Source: Hirsutella rhossiliensis
Taxonomy: Eukaryota; Ascomycota; Sordariomycetes; Hypocreales; Ophiocordycipitaceae
DNA length: 64,000 nt
Direction: 5' to 3'
NCBI RefSeq assembly: GCF_020360975.1
Contig: NW_025408667.1
Coordinates: 1,426,001 to 1,490,000 of the forward strand
Shown one piece after another: positions 11,135 to 21,456 of the stretch. Within the stretch, counting starts at the first letter, position 1. Each line of letters opens with the position of its first letter. The translations under genes were made by a program, and so were the position numbers. The notes beneath the pieces were generated by a model. The model was not told where the DNA came from and ran no database searches. It saw nothing but the letters and a program-made list of their open reading frames with translations.

Positions 11135-11773
11135 ATGATTTTTGCTACTCTGGCCTTTTCCAGGTGCTCCAGTCCCTATTCCTCCAGGGTTTGCTCAAAC
11201 CCATCGTGGGTTAGCATCTGTGAGCGTCCCGTCCCCGAGTTGAGGCGGCGCCGGGAGTCGGGGCGGTCCGATAGGAATTGCATGGATGCAGTCCAAGTCA
11301 AGCACTGGACAGAAACTGCCCGTCGCCCCGAAGCCGATACAGGGGCCCGGAGGTTCGAAGCCTCAGGAAACAAGGGACTGGCCATCAGCCCGCCAATCAA
11401 ACAAGAGACCGGTGCTTCGGTGCCTCAACCCGGCACTCAGAAAACAAGGGACCTGCCGTCATCTCGAAGCCTAAGTAAAAGCCTGGTGACTCGACGCCGC
11501 AAGCAGCAGACAAGCCGCAGAAAGATCCACCTGGAGAGAAAGACCTCATTATGCGACCGTGGATCGCAGTCGCACATGGCCAACTCAGGGCGGGAGGGAG
11601 CTCAGAAGGGTCAATTAACTAAGCCCAAGAATGCGAACGCTGGTCACACAGTGCCAACAAATGATAATACTGCCAAAGAACCCGTCTATTTGGGACTTGG
11701 GTTTGATAAGCGACCTGAGGGTGAGCGGAAATCGCCAAGTCGACCATCCGGGAGACCATCGCGCTGGTTGTAA
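11135..11773 (+). CDS. Doubtful Lys/Pro/Gln-rich hypothetical frame
   Basis: A 212-codon frame is open here, but the protein-like stretches move between frames. SPPIKQETGASVPQPGTQKTRD lies in the listed frame, while SKPQETRDWPS upstream and KPGDSTPQAADKPQKDPPGE downstream lie in another. These stretches look like degenerate copies of one Pro/Gln/Thr/Lys-rich repeat; the DNA around 11,357-11,382 and 11,433-11,458 is about 80% identical. This could be a decayed repeat-protein gene, a gene with introns I cannot place, or chance. Confidence 0.25.
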   Translation: MIFATLAFSRCSSPYSSRVCSNPSWVSICERPVPELRRRRESGRSDRNCMDAVQVKHWTETARRPEADTGARRFEASGNKGLAISPPIKQETGASVPQPGTQKTRDLPSSRSLSKSLVTRRRKQQTSRRKIHLERKTSLCDRGSQSHMANSGREGAQKGQLTKPKNANAGHTVPTNDNTAKEPVYLGLGFDKRPEGERKSPSRPSGRPSRWL

Positions 11774-13238
11774 ATCTCGAGAAGACAAGGGACGATGTTA
11801 TGACGTCTGTTATGTGCATGTACCGGATACGTATCTACTTGAGCAATATGCATGCACTTTATCGGCCAGGAGCGGAACAACAACAATGCATCGGCAGAAA
11901 AGCGGGGGCTTTGGATATTGGCGATATCTTTGTCTAAGGTATGTACCCTGTACTTTGACTTTTTCGCCTCTTTGTCGTCTCTTCGCTCTGCACGAGCTGT
12001 CGGCTCGGTTAGTAGAAGGAAGGCATTCCATCGTCTTCTACTCCGACTGTATCCTTGGACGGGCCCTTGCTTTTGAAATAACCCATAAACACGGGCGGCT
12101 GGGGCGCTGACGACGACGAGAATGCCGTTTGTTCCGGGCCCTGCAAGGTCTGAGCCTCCTTTCAGCCCAGGCCTCGACCCCAGGGGACCGCGGCGGCAAT
12201 AGCCTTGTTCTTTCTCACCTTGTCCCTTGCGTGGATCCAGTGACTCCGTGAGATTGGCGGGACCATAGGCGGCGAGTCCCGGAGGTCAAGATTTGAGTTG
12301 GACTCCACGTTTTGTTTGTTTGTGACGTACGTTAAGCTACCCCGACGTCTACAAAAGGAGCCGGGAACTGATCATCATCATCAGCAAAGGTCTAGGAAGA
12401 CGACGACGACAAACGGGCAATCTGGGGGCAAATATCTACAAGTACCCTGTACATCGGCTGCTTGGCGGTGGGTACGCAATATTGTCACCGCCACGGTACG
12501 GAGTACATGCTCCAGGTACCTCGCCCTCGCCCTCGCCCTCTCCACCAGCAATCTCACCTCTTCCCAGTTGGCGGAAGGAGGCCGATCATCGCCAACCGCC
12601 AGCCCTTGGAGCGAGGCGCAGCAAAGACATCCATCCATCATCGAGACGGCATCGTGCCTACCTGCCCACAACAGGCAGGCGCCTGCCATGGCACCCGGAC
12701 AAACTCCGAGCCGCCGTGAATGCCTTGACGAACCCTTTGTCCCCCATTCATCGTCACGGTAGGTCCGCTGCATCAGCAACACAAACTTGACCCTCTCTTT
12801 TATCTGGTCGTTTGTTCCCTTCTTTCCTTTTCCCCGACTCCTCTCATTCCGCGCCTGCTGTTTATCCTCATTAACCCGCGCCCGTCGCTCATCTCGCTTC
12901 TCTCCCTATCCGCCCGCGGCCAATCTCCACCCGCCCCCATCCCCGGGCCCCATTCCTCCCCGGACGCAAGCGCCGTCAGTTGTTTTGTCTCGTCGATATC
13001 GGGGTCGTGTCGACTCCAAATGCTTGGATTCCCGCTTCGCCCAGCCACTCTCCCTCTTCAATCCTCTCCATCGGTGTCCGTGGACTGCCCGAGCCTTATT
13101 CCTGAGTGAGGCACCGGGCCTGTCCTTGGCACCTGACGTCCATCCCGACCGTGGCGAAGCTGTTGCGTCAGCACCCCCATCGTCTTGGTGCCAGGATCAT
13201 CCAGTTCGACGTCGACTCCAACATTCAATCTGCCCATC
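11774..13238. other. Gene-poor stretch with conflicting open frames
   Basis: Long frames exist on both strands (for example 12,298-12,762 plus, 12,381-12,782 minus, and 12,787-13,524 plus), but all are Ser/Arg/Pro-rich and mutually overlapping, typical of GC-rich non-coding DNA. The last part, rich in CTCTCC and CCCC tracts, is probably the long leader of the gene starting at 13,239. Nothing here can be supported as a gene. Confidence 0.45.
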
Positions 13239-13837
13239 ATGCCCAGCCCTAGTTCGTCTCGCAAGAGCACCAGTACTGAAGTGCCAACCATTCCGCAGAT
13301 TCACATCATGTCGCCTCCCCAGACCAGCACCACCAAACCCCGCCGCCAGCCCCGGGACACTGGCTTCCCCGAGCCATTTGACGAAGGTATGCTTTCTGCT
13401 GGCTGCCGACGCCAAAAGTCGTCCATTCGCTTACACCGAGGCTAGGCCGTACTACCACGCTCCCCCATCCCGAGGCCGATCTCTCCCCCAACGCCACCAT
13501 ATCCCACGAGGAACTGGCCGTTGACCGGGCCCTCAAGCGGGGCAGACTCTTCTCCCGTCCCAAGCACAGGCGTACCATCGGTCACGGCGTCATCAGCCCG
13601 CAGATGGAGGCCCTCCACAGCGTCCTGTCCCTCTCCATTATCAGCACCGACTCCTTCCCCCGAGACCAACCTAGGCTTGTCAGTCATTCGACGTCGAGCC
13701 TGAGGATGTCCAAGGACGGTGCCGAGAGCATGCGCTCCAAGCGGGCCGATGATGAGGACACGCCGCCTACATCCCCCGACGTGTCGGAGCATCGCCGCAA
13801 GAAGGGCCTGCTATCCAGACTTCGAGGCAAGAGCTAG
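13239..13837 (+). CDS. Conserved-looking hypothetical Ser/basic-rich protein
   Basis: Exons 13,239-13,386 and 13,446-13,837 give 179 residues. The intron (GTATGC..CTAG, 59 bases) joins FPEPFDE-G-RTTTLPHPEADLSPNATISHEE in frame. The protein is polar and probably intrinsically disordered. It has a Ser/Thr/Pro-rich N-terminus, a central segment (DRALKRGRLFSRPKHRRTIGHGVISPQMEALHS is the best-ordered part), and a basic C-terminus ending KKGLLSRLRGKS. No domain is recognised. Several Ser-Pro and Thr-Pro sites suggest possible regulation by proline-directed kinases, which is inference. The clean splice and absence of stops support a real gene. Confidence 0.65.
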
Positions 13838-14166
13838 ACTTGAACATGCAATTCCCCTACAACAGCTGTATCACGACGCTACGACCACCTTTGCCCGTTT
13901 CACTTGTTTTAGCGACGGAGTTTGCTGCGTACATGGGAGAGGCCGAGGCCCGGGGAAGGGAGGATCAGGCTCCGATAGACATCCGTGTTTTTTTTTGGAG
14001 TAATACACACTTTTCTGTGTCATTGGGTGGAACCTGGGAGTAAGAAAAAAGGGCTATGGGATTTGATACACTGAGGGTAGCAAGATTGAAATAGATTGGC
14101 GCGGCTCGGGTCGACAACTGAATAGATGCATGCTCCCGAACCAAGACGTGTGCCTCGTCCGTTCCG
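13838..14166. other. Convergent intergenic, no gene seen
   Basis: This lies between the stop codons of the hypothetical gene (+) and the hydroxyisourate hydrolase gene (-). A T-run at 13,988-13,996 is the only notable feature. Confidence 0.6.
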
Positions 14167-14556
14167 TCAGCTCCCCCGGTACGTGGTATAGCTGTAGGGA
14201 CTCAGCAGTAGTGGCACGTGGTAGCGCTGGCCCTGGTCGACGCGGAAGACGACAACGGCCTCAGGGAAAAAGGTGTCCTGGGCGGAGCCAAAGTAGGCTT
14301 CTGTGTCGAAGCGCAGGGTCCAGCGCGAAGGGCCCTGGAGGGCGCCGAGGACGTCGTCGAGGGTATAGACGGGGACCTCGCCCGACGAAGTGGCAGAGCT
14401 GTAGGGCAGCCAGGCGGCGATGCGGCCGTCGTCGTCGGTGAGGGACTCAAAGGTCGCGTCGGCGCCCTCGAGGCGGACGCGGATGCCCCTGGCTGGGCGG
14501 CCGGCGGTGGTGTCGAGGACGTGGCAGGTGATGCGGTCCTTGGTCACGGTGGCCAT
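14167..14556 (-). CDS. 5-hydroxyisourate hydrolase (transthyretin-like)
   Basis: A single exon encodes 129 residues. The enzyme hydrolyses 5-hydroxyisourate to OHCU in the urate-to-allantoin route, after urate oxidase. Both family signatures are present: the N-terminal CHVLDTTAGRPARG (catalytic His at about residue 12) and the C-terminal tetrapeptide YRGS at the very end. In between are the conserved DDDGR turn and RYHVPLLLSPYSYTTYRGS with the second His. The length fits the family (about 110-135). There is no C-terminal peroxisomal SKL signal. The start ATG at 14,556 sits directly before the conserved domain (MATVTKDRITCHV); the longer open frame upstream is not family-like. Confidence 0.93.
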   Translation of the reverse strand: MATVTKDRITCHVLDTTAGRPARGIRVRLEGADATFESLTDDDGRIAAWLPYSSATSSGEVPVYTLDDVLGALQGPSRWTLRFDTEAYFGSAQDTFFPEAVVVFRVDQGQRYHVPLLLSPYSYTTYRGS

Positions 14557-15800
14557 GATTGGGCCGGGAGGGCTTTGGCCGGTGTGAGAGAGGGCCGGCT
14601 TCGTGCGAGAAAGACGGGGAGAAGCAAAAAAAGGAGGACAAGAAAGGAGGTCCCCAGAGGCCGCAAGGGATCGCCGGACGGAGGAGGCTGATGGTGGTGG
14701 GTGGGGTCGGGCTATCCGAAACAGCGTTCTGGAAATGACGGGTGAATGTTGGAGCTTGGCGATCTCAACGCTCGATGGCAGGAGGAAAACAGAAGAAAAA
14801 ATGGATGGCCATGCCAGCTCCAACCCCTTGGAGCGGGGAACACACGGCGGCTGCTGCATTTTACAGATAGTATCATGCAAGTGTGTGATGAATGGTTCCC
14901 CCGCGGCACCTCTGCCTGTCCAATGACGTGACGCTAGTCTCCTCCAATGCCTCGGTAAAGTGCGGGGCCGAGCCGCCGCCCCTCCGTCTTCTTCCACCAG
15001 CTGCGTATGCATTGGATGCTTTCAGTCCTGCATCCGTACCATATGCAATGTAGTCAACGGACATCACAAACACGGCAGTCAGCCCCCGGGACATGAGTGC
15101 ATCTCGGATTGGGCGGTGCCGGGGTCTTTGCTCTGCGCGCACCGGGGATTGGGACATGTCCATGCAGAGAGGCAGTGTGCTGAACGCGTCTGTCGAGTGG
15201 AGGTCTGTCTCACGCGCCAGTAACAGGGTCTGGCCTCGGATGCCATGTGCGCCTGTTAGTGGCGTTGAAGCCCGTGCACATCTCCCCACCCCCGCACTCG
15301 TCGCCCACCTCTTCGTCTCATCGAGGGTTTTTGACAGGACCGGTCGACGATGGCCTTGGCGGATGGACGTGACGGAGACTCTTGCCACCAAACACACTCT
15401 CTTATTCTCTCTTCCCGGTGTCCTTCAATTCCTGGCCCTAGTATAACATCGGATAGTGGTGCAAGTATGTACAGTCAAGACCGCTTAGCTTTACCTGGTA
15501 TGCTGTGATGTGATGCGGGGCACAGGTCATGCATGTCACGGGCTCATGTGAGCGGTGTCGGCCATCCATCACCGCCTCCGTCCCGTGTACTTTGGTCAAC
15601 AGCCCAACCCAACCGTTCCTCACTCCCATCTCTCTGCATCTCCACCGACACAGCCTGTACATACATGTAGACAGGTCTCGCGCCCGCCGCGCGGGTTACA
15701 CTCGCTCGCTTTCCATTCCCACCTCGCTGGCCAGCTCCCCCCCGAAACACAGCAACCGAAATAGAGCCGGATCCCAAGGACAGAACCTCGAAAGGCCAGC
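14557..15800. promoter_or_regulatory. Divergent intergenic region (HIU hydrolase / Yippee gene)
   Basis: About 1.2 kb separates the two divergent genes and presumably contains both promoters. Frames here are short or mirror-image Ser/Arg-rich shadows. No specific regulatory site stands out. Confidence 0.5.
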
Positions 15801-16016
15801 ATGCCCCGTGACAGCAGCCGTATCTCGGCCACCAGACCCGTATTTCCCCGCTACCTGCTGCCGACATTTGCCTTTTCCCTCGGCCGGCGCCGGTCGGCTT
15901 CTCCATCGTCGTCATCGTCAGCGCCACCTGCCTGTTCCTCTTGCTCGCCTCCCGCCAAGTCATCGAGTACCACGACTCTGTCCGACAGCTCTTCGCGCGA
16001 CCTAACTTGCAGCCAC

Positions 16017-16047
<31 letters not shown>

Positions 16048-16625
16048 CACCACCCCACCGCCGACGGTGGCGCCTGTCCCGCGCCGCCGCCGACACCCTC
16101 CGCTGCATAAACTGCTCGACCGACCTGGCCCTGGCCTCGCAGATTGTCTCCAAGGGCTTCACGGGCCGCTACGGCCGCGCCTTCCTCGTCGCCCCGCCGT
16201 CGGCCCCGGCCGAGGACCAGGCCCTCGTCAACATCCGCGTCGGCCGCAACGAGGACCGCCAGCTGGTCACGGGCTGGCACGTCGTCGCCGACATATGCTG
16301 CGCCACCTGCTCCCGCAAGCTCGGCTGGAAGTACGTCGACGCAAAGGAGAACTCGCAAAAATACAAGGTCGGCAAGTACATCCTCGAGGTCGAGAGGGTC
16401 GTCACGCACCGCCGCTGGGAAGACGTTGCCGCCGATGACGACCGGGGCTTAGTCGACGACGGGCTGGCCGCCGAGGATGCGGGCAGAGACGGCCCGGAGA
16501 TTGTGTTTGACTCCGAGGACGACGACGAGTGCGATGACATCTTTGCTGGCGTGTGGGACGCGGCTACGGTGGCAAAGAGGAGGAGCCAGACAATTGCAAA
16601 GCGCGTGCCTCCGACTGCAGCATAA
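15801..16625 (+). CDS. Yippee family zinc-binding protein
   Basis: An intron-free frame of 274 residues. The Yippee/YPEL domain spans about 100-205, with two CxxC knuckles (CINC at 102-105 and CATC at 167-170) that bind one zinc. Hallmark sequence follows: LVNIRVG, R-QLVTGWHVVADI, and LGWKYVDAKENSQKYKVGKYILE. YPEL proteins are small conserved eukaryotic proteins linked to cell division and to CTLH ubiquitin-ligase biology; the fungal role is poorly defined. The N-terminal hundred residues are low-complexity, with a run of about ten prolines encoded by a CCG repeat at about 16,018-16,047. They begin with RPVFPRYLLPTFAFSLGRRR, which is basic and amphipathic. The C-terminal tail is acidic (EDDDECDDIF). 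The C-terminus extends well beyond the domain. Confidence 0.9.
16018..16047 (+). repeat. CCG/GCC trinucleotide run inside the Yippee gene
   Basis: An uninterrupted CGC/CCG repeat of about nine to ten units encodes the polyproline stretch just before the zinc-binding domain. Its length is likely to vary among strains. Confidence 0.85.
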
Positions 16626-17058
16626 CGTTCCCATTTCCTCTTGATGTCACAGCGGATATGGGCCGGACTGATTATGTGAACGGCTTTTGTTCTTGTTTGA
16701 ATCTGCAGGGATAGTTGCGGAAAATTCGCGAATAGCTTGGGCTGGATTTTGGGATACCCTCGGCGTTCTGGTAAATGGCTGGACGCAACTGCCTTGATTG
16801 GACACAGCGATGGTCTATAAGCTTGGTTATAGTAATTGAGGTTGAATCAAAGATCTATGCGCGCGTTGCTTCAATAATGGGGCCTGAGAAAAGAGGTCTT
16901 TCAGGTCCAACCATCTCGAGAAGCCATCAATGATGACTGCAGCTCTATGTACAAGGTGGCTAATGCAGCTCGACATTTCTGAACTGGCGAGCGCACCAGC
17001 TGCCTGCGTAAGAGATCAGATAATCCTGGGCTAACGCCTGATATGTCCTGGTCTCGAC
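16626..17058. other. Convergent intergenic, no gene seen
   Basis: AT-richer spacer between the convergent Yippee and thioesterase genes. No reading frame of note and no structured repeat seen. Confidence 0.6.
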
Positions 17059-18182
17059 TCATTGCCCCTGACTTGGGAGTCTCTCTTTCAGGAATGCTTC
17101 CACTTCGTCCAGCTCCTCTGCGCAGGCTGAATGCTCCATACCCCTACATTGTCCCGCATCAGAAACGTACACTCGAGCAGGGGCGGTTGGACTCACGGGT
17201 ACGTCTTGAGCGTCACGTCATAGCCCATGTTCTTCAGCGCCTCGGCACTGGCCTTGGCCAGATCGTAGCGCACCATCTGGTCCCTGTCCCCGTGCGCCAT
17301 GAAGACGGGCGTGGCCTTGTTGAAGTCGCCCTCGGGGACGTGCTCCTTGAAGGACTGGCTGAGGAGGAGCCATGACGAGAGGGCGACGACGCCACCAATC
17401 TGTACGGGGGCGGTGAGGCCGGCGAGGATGCTCGAGGCGCCGCCCTGGGAGAAGCCGCCGAGGACGATGCGGTGGGCGGGGATGCCGGCCGAGATCTCGT
17501 CCTGGATGAGGGAGTGGAAGTAGGCCCGGGATTCGAGGATGCCGGCGACATCTTCGTTGAGGGCGCGGGCCTGCAGCGAGTTGATTGACGGCGCTAGGGA
17601 TTTCTGCATCGTCGAGTCAGCTGGGTCTTGCCCCATGTGCCTCGTTTCTTGTCGAGGAGAAGCAGAGTTCGACTTGTGTTGGATGTGTTCAAGTCCAGGT
17701 GCCGCGTGAGAGGACTTACAATGTCGAACCAGGCCGGCATAGGGAACCCATTGTTCTACACCAAAGAAGCATGCAACGCGGTCAGCACATGAGTCTCCTC
17801 GACAGGTCCCCGAGCTCACGCCAAGACGAACCAGGGTAATGGGCATGACGGGCGCATTCGGCAGCACAAACTTGACCTCGTCGAGCCGCCGTTTCCTGCG
17901 CCAATGCTGCACAGCATCCGCCCACCCGGCGCCCGAGTCGCCCAAGCCGTGGGCGAAGAAGACTGTGGCTGTGTGTTTGCCGACTGCCGGGAACACCAGG
18001 GGCGCCGTCCGGCGGATGGAAGAAGACATGGTGGCCGAGGTGAGCTTGTTGTCCGAGGCGGGTGTCGTCGCAGTATTTCCCGAGGCGGGGGAGGAGAGGT
18101 GGCGTTGGGAGAGCAGCGAGAGGATGAGGCCGATGACGGGAATGACGAGGCTGATTGCAAAGGCGAGCCTGAGGTTGAGCAT
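17059..18182 (-). CDS. Acyl-protein thioesterase / lysophospholipase-like serine hydrolase with N-terminal anchor
   Basis: Minus-strand exons are 18,182-17,832 (or to 17,820), 17,755-17,720, 17,603-17,197 and 17,143-17,059. They give 292 residues from the first ATG, or 241 from the inner ATG at 18,029. The alpha/beta-hydrolase triad is visible: Ser in GGFSQGGA, Asp in HGDRDQMV and His in GMEHSAC, plus the FAHGLGDSGAGW oxyanion-side motif. The family removes palmitate from proteins and acyl chains from lysophospholipids. The first donor is either GTTCGT at 17,831, which fits the family alignment (PITL-NNGFPMPAWFDI), or the stronger GTGAGC at 17,819, which adds four residues. Unusually, the frame starts 51 residues before the canonical start with a hydrophobic segment (LAFAISLVIPVIGLILSLL) that would make a membrane anchor. 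Confidence 0.9.
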
Positions 18183-18455
18183 CGATTGCTGGTGGGTGGG
18201 TGGGTGAAGGGATGGATTGATGGAGCCGAGAGGCAGCTAAGGAAGAAACGACGACGAGGTGGGGCACTTGCGATAGAGGGCGAACCGTGCAATGCCTCGG
18301 CAGCTGCATCACCATGAAAACGTCACGACAAAACATTGTACAAAGCTCGATAGTTGTCATTGAAAGCTTACCACACCTTATTGTAGCTCTCAGTACAGAC
18401 GCCAACTCTAGGTCACCCTCCTGCTAAACCGAGTCCACCATGGCAAAAAAACACG

Positions 18456-19251
18456 TCAAGTCCCGTCGTCAGCAGCCATGCAAGACCCTCCTCCTGAGCG
18501 CCTACACCCCCTCGGACAGGCATACTCCGGGTCAAACTGCCACAGCAGATATGCATCCGTCTCGTTGGCCAAGACGCCGCCCAGGATCCTCGTCGGCCCG
18601 CCGCCCACGTTGAACGCCTGGCGGAGCACCTCGGGCGAGGACATGCGCACCTGGCCCCAGCCCTTGCGCACCATGGCCTCGATGCCGGTTCCGTAGACGT
18701 ACTCTCTCATCCCCGCCCAGTAGATGGCCGAGGCGCACATGGGGCAGCTCTCGGCGTTGGTGTAGAGCGTCAGCTGCGAGAAGGCGGCCAGGGCTTCGCG
18801 CGCTGTCAGGCGGTAGGGACCGGTTGGGTCGGTGAGGATGGCGCTGCAGTTGCGGATGGCCGCGATCTCTCCTACAAGCCCCCTGGATGAGTTATTGCAC
18901 GGCGGGTACCAGTTATCCCAGCAACGACTTACCGTGCATTGTCGGATCCCCCGTCGAACTCCGCATGTTTGCCCCGATGCATACCAGGTCCCCGAGTCCC
19001 CCGGCCGTGTGGTTGACGATGACGGTCCCAAACGCCTCAAAGGGACAGGGCGTCCTTGCTACATGGTACAGGGCTTCGTTGGCCTGTCTCATCCAGTGCG
19101 CCCTCGTGCTAAAGGGGATCCCGTGAATCGTCAGGCCCGGCTCGCCGAGACCGACCTGTAGGCCTTCATATCTATGGTGCTGGTTGTCTTGGGCAAGAGC
19201 AGCTGCTATGGGTGTAAGTAGCGCGAGGCCCCTGAAGCTGCCGAGCAGCAT
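18456..19251 (-). CDS. Secreted CMP/dCMP-type (cytidine/guanine deaminase-like) deaminase
   Basis: Exons are 19,251-18,933 and 18,871-18,456, giving 244 residues. The 61-base intron (GTAAGT..TAG) splits the zinc motif, joining TMHG to EIAAI to give the H-x-E signature. The second zinc motif is SCPMCASAI (PCxxC-like with both cysteines present). Zinc-dependent deaminases of this fold act on nucleosides, nucleotides or guanine; the substrate here cannot be told. The N-terminus MLLGSFRGLALLTPIAAALAQ looks like a cleavable signal peptide. Three N-glycosylation sequons (NHTA, NCSA, NETD) fit a secreted or vacuolar protein. It is transcribed in the same direction as the thioesterase downstream and DUG1 upstream, each apparently with its own promoter. 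Confidence 0.88.
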
Positions 19252-19777
19252 GACGGCACTGGTTGTCGGGACGCCGTCCGCAAATGCTGGTCAAGACGAG
19301 GACAAGACGAGGACAAGACGAGGGAGAGGGGGGAAGACGGGGCCCAAGAATGAGGGGAGAGCGCAAGATGAGACATCTCGAGATACCACGCCTCGGCACT
19401 TGACGTGCGATATTGCATATAAAATACGAAGTACGGTGCTACGTAAAAGGTGGTCTACAAGTACCTACTGGTACCTAGATAAGACAAGATGCAGTGTCCA
19501 ATACTCAATCGATCCAATGGCCTTGATCCGTCAGGCGCATCGTGCAGGGCGGCCCGCTTGCAACTTCGCATTGTCGAGTGGAGGAGCAAGCGCAAATCCC
19601 TCTTAATTACCGCTGCTCCATCCCGATGCCTGACATGGTTGCAGTGTGTCGGGAAGAGCCACCGGGATACGTCTTGCCAGGTCACATAAGTCTGCTCATT
19701 TGCATTCGTTGCTAGGAATACAGCCCCTCACGTTGTTTCCCAGAGCACACAGCTCCTGTTCGGTGTCTCCTAGCCAA
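19252..19777. promoter_or_regulatory. Promoter region of deaminase gene with 11-bp tandem repeat
   Basis: The stretch between the deaminase start and the DUG1 stop contains an 11-base unit (CAAGACGAGGA) repeated about three times at roughly 19,292-19,324, 40-70 bases upstream of the deaminase ATG. No gene is seen. Confidence 0.55.
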
Positions 19778-21456
19778 CTAAGATTGGGGCTCCTCGGCAA
19801 CATAGTGAAGATAGGCACCCAGCAGCTTGGTGCCCTCAATATAGTTGCGCTTGTCCAGTTTCTCATTGATGGAGTGCGCGCCGTCCGTCGAGCTGCCCAT
19901 GGGCAAGAGCAAAACGTTCTTGCCCGTGGCCTCCTCAAAGGTCAAGGTCACGGGGATACTGCATCGTCTCGTTAGCATCCGCGCGCCGGGGGGTGACAGA
20001 TTTCGGCTGCTTACCTCCCGCCCTCACGAGTAAAGTCGGGCTGGACGCCCCAGACTCGCTCTGTGGCCTTGGCAGCGGCGGAAAAGTTCCAGTGCTTGGG
20101 CGACGCGGCCCACCACTTACCCGAGTGCTGGGCGTATACCTTCATTGTGTTCTTGCTCTTGAGCTTGGCAAACTGCTCCTCGACGTACTTGAAGACACAC
20201 GAGTTGGTCGTGTCGATGTCCATGTTGGGGACGGTACGGATGGAAAACTTGCCCACCACCTTGGCAGGGATGACCGTCTTGCCGCCGGGTCCGGAAAAGG
20301 CGCCCTCGATGCCGTGCACCGACAGGGACGGGTATCGCCACCGAGCCATGAGCGTCTTGTTCTTGTCGTCGTGGATGGTCGTCTGGCTGCCCAAAGACTC
20401 GAAGATGTTGTCCATGGTGAAGGAAATGCCGTCGTAAAGGCTCTCCTCTTCCTTGGTCATGGGCGCAACCTGTTCCATGATGCCTGGGATCTGAATCTTG
20501 CCGTCGGTATCGACGAGCGTCGCCAGGAGCCTGACCAGGTCCGTCATGGGTTCCTGGGCAGTTCCGCCAAACACACCGCTGTGGAGGTCGGCGGCGGGGC
20601 CCGAGACCTCGAGCGAGAAGTAGTTGCAACCGCGAAGGCCGTACGTCAGGCAGGGCTTCTCCGTGCCCAGCCAGTAGTTGTCGGAAATGCAGACGGCATC
20701 GGCGTCGGCAAAGTATTTCTTGGCCTCGGCATTGATGAGATCGTCCAAGCCCTCAGAACCATACTCCTCCATGCCCTCGAAGCACATGAGCAGATTGACA
20801 GGGAAGTCGAGGCCGGCCTTTTGATGCGCCTCGATGGCGTTGAGCCAGCCCAGGACAGGGCCCTTGTCGTCGGTGGAGCCACGGCCAAACATGCGGCCCT
20901 TGTCGTCGACTTTTAGCTCAAAGGGCTCCGTGGCCCAGCCGTCACTCTTGTCGGCCGGCTGAACATCGTAGTGTCCATAGACGAGGATGGTGCGCTTCTT
21001 CTTGTCGCTGCCGTACCGTGCGAGCACAACCGGAGGGAGGTCGAGGTGCTCCTTGTGCGGCTGCTTGCCTAGGGGACGCAGCTCGACTTGGGCACCGAGG
21101 TTCTTGAGCTCGCCGGCGAGCCACTCGCCCATGCGCACGACGTCAGGGCGGCGGGCATCCTCGGCCGAGATGGAGGGGATGGCAACGGCCTTGCGCAGGC
21201 GCTCGATGAAGTCGTTGGCCGAGGCGTCGACCTGCTTGAAGTAGCCGTCGAGCTGGGGCGCCATGGTTTTGGCTTGGTGGCGGCGGATCGAATCTGTGAG
21301 ATAGGGGCGACGGCAGGATGAGGTCCAGACAGTCGGGGTGAAAGCAAGGTTTGTGAATGCTTTGGCGGCACGGCAGAGGAGGGGAGATGTCTGCGGGAGG
21401 AAGAAGGTGCGGGGCATCGCGGCCCTTGTCATGGCAGGTTTGACGTAACAGACCAA
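19778..21456 (-). CDS. DUG1: Cys-Gly metallodipeptidase DUG1 (M20 family)
   Basis: Exons are 21,456-20,015 and 19,958-19,778; the 56-base intron (GTAAGC..CAG) restores [22 protein letters not shown]1 cleaves Cys-Gly and acts in the DUG complex of glutathione breakdown; it binds two zinc or manganese ions. M20 residues are visible: [10 protein letters not shown] (metal His and catalytic-side Asp), [10 protein letters not shown] (bridging Asp), [12 protein letters not shown] (catalytic Glu and metal Glu), SDNYWLG and LHSGVFGG. From the canonical ATG at 21,264 ([10 protein letters not shown]) the protein is 476 residues, the usual length. The frame is open 64 codons further to an ATG at 21,456. 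That extension is rich in Arg/Ser/Thr/Ala with one acidic residue, so a mitochondrial form is possible. Confidence 0.94.

Noticed and set aside
12298..12782. Overlapping plus and minus frames of 154 and 133 codons
   Set aside because: Both are low-complexity, mutually antisense and without splice or domain support.
12787..13524. 245-codon plus frame overlapping the gene at 13,239
   Set aside because: Different frame from the spliced gene, Pro/Arg/Ser-rich, and it reads through the intron; GC-rich leader sequence explains it.
19993..20916. 307-codon plus-strand open frame
   Set aside because: Antisense shadow of the DUG1 gene; the true M20 motifs are on the minus strand.
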